Of a stretch of 64,000 nucleotides of DNA, positions 62,230 to 64,000 are shown in pieces; within the stretch, counting starts at the first letter, position 1, and every line of letters begins with the position of its first letter. The DNA lies in NCBI GenBank assembly GCA_018398585.1, contig JAGTTD010000006.1, positions 3,546,501 to 3,610,500 of the forward strand, given 5' to 3'. Source of the stretch: Simmondsia chinensis (lineage: Eukaryota > Streptophyta > Magnoliopsida > Caryophyllales > Simmondsiaceae). A program made the position numbers and the translations under genes. A model generated the notes under the pieces. It was given only the letters and a program-made list of their open reading frames with translations. It was not told where the DNA came from and searched no databases.

Positions 62230-62422
62230 CGTGCTTGGCCGAGAGTAGTACCAAGATGGGTGATCTTCTAGGAAGTCCTCGTTTTGCACCCCCTCAAGTT
62301 GTGGGTTCTCGGAAACAGCCTCCCTTCAGGGTCCTACCCTGAAGGGGGAAGGCTGCGTACATTCACGCTCCCCGGACACTACTTAGGCGGGAGCCCTAGG
62401 GGCACTAGGAATGTTGCTGTCC
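62230..62422 (+). mobile_element. 5S-headed SINE, copy n (5'-truncated)
   Basis: Begins inside the 5S head ('gtgcttggccgagagtagta', 'gatgggtgatcttctaggaa'), then 'ctcggaaacagcctcccttc', 'gaagggggaaggctgcgtac', 'cgggagccctaggggcac'. TSD TGTTGTTGGCATTAAG (62,214-62,229) / TGTTGTTAGCATTAAG (62,423-62,438). Confidence 0.9.
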
Positions 62423-62447
62423 TGTTGTTAGCATTAAGTGATCTTGG

Positions 62448-62710
62448 TTATTATCGAAAAATAACTATTCCAAAAAACGCTTATTTGAAATCATTTCCTG
62501 TTTATAATTTTGGATTTCTTAGAAAGTAAAAGTCATATTTTGGAAAAAAAATTTCTTTATTTTTAGGTTTAATTTGCAGTTGTTTGTTCTTATTTGAGTG
62601 AAAACTGAAAATAGAAAATCAAAATCATGAAAAACTCATTTTTAAAACCTAGTTTTATTTTTTTCAAAAACTGAAAATTGCAAATAAAAAAGGATATCAA
62701 ACATGAACTA
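62448..62710. mobile_element. Inverted-repeat MITE (35.7-kb family, diverged)
   Basis: Arms 'cttatttgaaatcatttcct' and 'aaaaggatatcaaacatg' are imperfectly inverted, with inner blocks 'ttggatttcttagaaa' / 'tttttcaaaaactgaaaa'. Confidence 0.45.
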
Positions 62711-62719
62711 TTTGGTGAG

Positions 62720-63130
62720 GCAGGGAAATAGTTTCACTCTTTTGACATAACCTCTTATGCAAATACGCAAAGGGGATTGAGGAGTGGAGGATTCATATAT
62801 GTTATTACCATGTGCTGGTCTTATTTTAATGTGATCGGTGAAGACTTTTATGACTTGAACTCAACGTCTTTTTAACCAAAGAAGCTATGATACTGTATCG
62901 AGGAACCAGTGGTCCCAACAACTTTAGTTGCTAGGTGCCGGCTATAACTAGTTACTCGAACACGTTCTATTGTGGGACATTGTCTGTTATTTGATTGTTC
63001 AGTTGTCCTTTGATGGATTACTTAGCTGCTGATAATCACCATAAACTTTCGTGACATCCTTTTATATAGATCCTTAGATGTATAAGCTGAGCAAACAGAG
63101 TGCAAACGCTGAAACTAATCCTGCCATAAC
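62720..63130. other. Intergenic, no gene seen
   Basis: No recognised feature. Confidence 0.4.
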
Positions 63131-63134
63131 TTCA

Positions 63135-63275
63135 ACCTTTGGGTTTGGTAACAATGGTTAGACTACCCACCTCCAAGGGCTAGATCTTGGTTTCGAGGCT
63201 CGTTTTCCCCCTTCCCTAGTTGTTGGTGGCCCGTATTAGGGCTTTCATACTCCTTACCATCTATAGAAAAAATTC
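63135..63275 (+). mobile_element. tRNA-derived SINE (diverged)
   Basis: Box-A-like TGGTAACAATGG and box-B-like GGTTTCGAGGCTC lie at tRNA spacing. The body ends 'tactccttaccatctatag' as in the SINE near 47.5 kb. Confidence 0.5.
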
Positions 63276-63307
63276 TGCCAACACTTTGAAGGAAAATGTG
63301 TTCAATA

Positions 63308-63362
63308 GAACATAGTACTAAGATGAGTGACCTTTTGAAAATACTCGTGTTGCACCCCTTTT
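63308..63362 (+). mobile_element. 5S-SINE head fragment, copy o
   Basis: 'atagtactaagatgagtgac' ... 'tactcgtgttgcacccc' matches the 3' half of the 5S head. No tail. Confidence 0.55.
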
Positions 63363-63598
63363 GAAATAAGAAAAGACTGGTATTTTTTGGTGATGGTAAT
63401 TGTAGAGGACTTTGGAGTATGATTCATATCAGAAGAGAAATCTGTCTATATTCTCTGTACTTGCTAATATTTTGTTTTTTGATATGGAAACTGAAGAAAA
63501 ATTGGGAACCTGTGAATGAGTCATGCCTTCAACCAGAATTTTGCTTCTTTTGTTACTAATCTCCTGGGGATTTTAGCTTCACACGTTGATGAAAATTC

Positions 63599-63990
63599 CA
63601 GGGGAGTAAATCAGCCAAGCTCACTCGCGAGCCAAGCTGAGCTAGCTCATATAGCTTAGGGAGCCAAGCCTGAGCCTAGTGAAGCTTAAGCTAGTCGCGG
63701 GCCTAAACGAGCCTAAGCGAGACTTTCTTAATATAATATATTTCATTAAAAATGCCCAATGAAGCCAAATTTTAGCTTGAATGAGCCAAATCCGAGCTTA
63801 AACGAACGCAAACCAATCTAGATTGAGGTTATTGCAGGCTTAATTTGAAGCTCGTCGAGCCAAGCTTTTGACGAGTTGAGCTCAAACTTGAACTTTCCAA
63901 ACTCGGCGAGTTTTGAGCTAAGCTTAATGTAAACGAGCTGAGCCTTGAGGCTGGCAGACACAGGCTCGGCTCGGGTCAAATATACCCCTA
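63599..63990. mobile_element. hAT-like GAGCC-repeat element, copy 3
   Basis: Ends CAGGGGAGTAAATC and inverted ATATACCCCTA. The 8-bp TSD GAAAATTC is at 63,591-63,598 and 63,991-63,998. The interior is made of 'gagccaagctgagc' and 'cgagctgagcc' words. Best-preserved of its class here. Confidence 0.75.
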
Positions 63991-64000
63991 GAAAATTCCA

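Noticed and set aside
2536..62430. Cassandra-type TRIM (5S in LTRs)
   Set aside because: No paired LTRs, no PBS, and TSDs of 12-21 bp in place of 5 bp. The copies behave as SINEs.
1..64000. CRISPR array, operon, phage or bacterial feature
   Set aside because: Nothing prokaryotic is present. Tandem repeats here are microsatellites or transposon-derived.

Overview
This is a low-gene-density, AT-rich window of a flowering-plant nuclear genome. The evidence is spliced genes with GT-AG introns, a plant HD-Zip I factor, a plant GH28 pectinase, a QUIRKY-type MCTP protein, a eukaryotic tRNA-His, Tnt1-like copia retrotransposons, LINEs, SINEs and many MITEs. Features such as the HD-Zip/QUIRKY sequence style suggest a eudicot or early-diverging angiosperm, but the species cannot be fixed from sequence alone.

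Layout. 0-0.4 kb: last exon of a leucine-rich-repeat receptor-like kinase (plus). 0.4-11.2 kb: repeats around one tRNA-His gene at 2.4 kb. 11.8-15.2 kb: three-exon HD-Zip I gene (minus) with a candidate peptide uORF in its leader. 15.6-25.9 kb: repeats, including a 5'-truncated RTE LINE. 25.9-30.9 kb: copia element A (plus, decayed). 32.2-38.0 kb: eight-exon polygalacturonase gene (plus). 39.5-40.4 kb: remnants of another copia family. 41.2-41.5 kb: small Lys/Glu-rich gene (minus). 41.7-46.8 kb: copia element B (minus, nearly intact). 46.8-52.1 kb: repeats. 52.1-58.0 kb: three-exon QUIRKY/MCTP gene (minus). 58.0-64.0 kb: its leader, then repeats.

Two repeat systems stand out. (1) Both introns of the QUIRKY-like gene coincide base for base with insertions of one small non-coding LTR element (TRIM). 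Each lies between 5-bp target-site duplications reading GTACC (GGTAC on the coding strand). The first GGTAC copy supplies the GT donor. The LTR terminal CA plus the G of the second copy makes the AG acceptor, so splicing removes the element plus one TSD and restores the uninterrupted reading frame. A solo LTR of the same family lies at 50,888-51,083 with its own TSD. (2) At least 12 copies or fragments of a SINE occur with a 5S rRNA head (internal promoter region recognisable) and a tail matching the 3' end of the RTE LINE at 17.9-18.7 kb. TSDs of 12-21 bp support LINE-driven mobilisation. SINE copies lie in introns of all three spliced genes, and two lie close to 3' splice sites.

The protein genes are functionally unrelated neighbours: developmental transcription (HD-Zip), cell-wall pectin hydrolysis (polygalacturonase) and plasmodesmal/ER-membrane signalling (QUIRKY). 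No operon-like or cluster logic is seen. All exon calls are by eye from splice motifs, reading frame and recalled family similarity. No database search was run.
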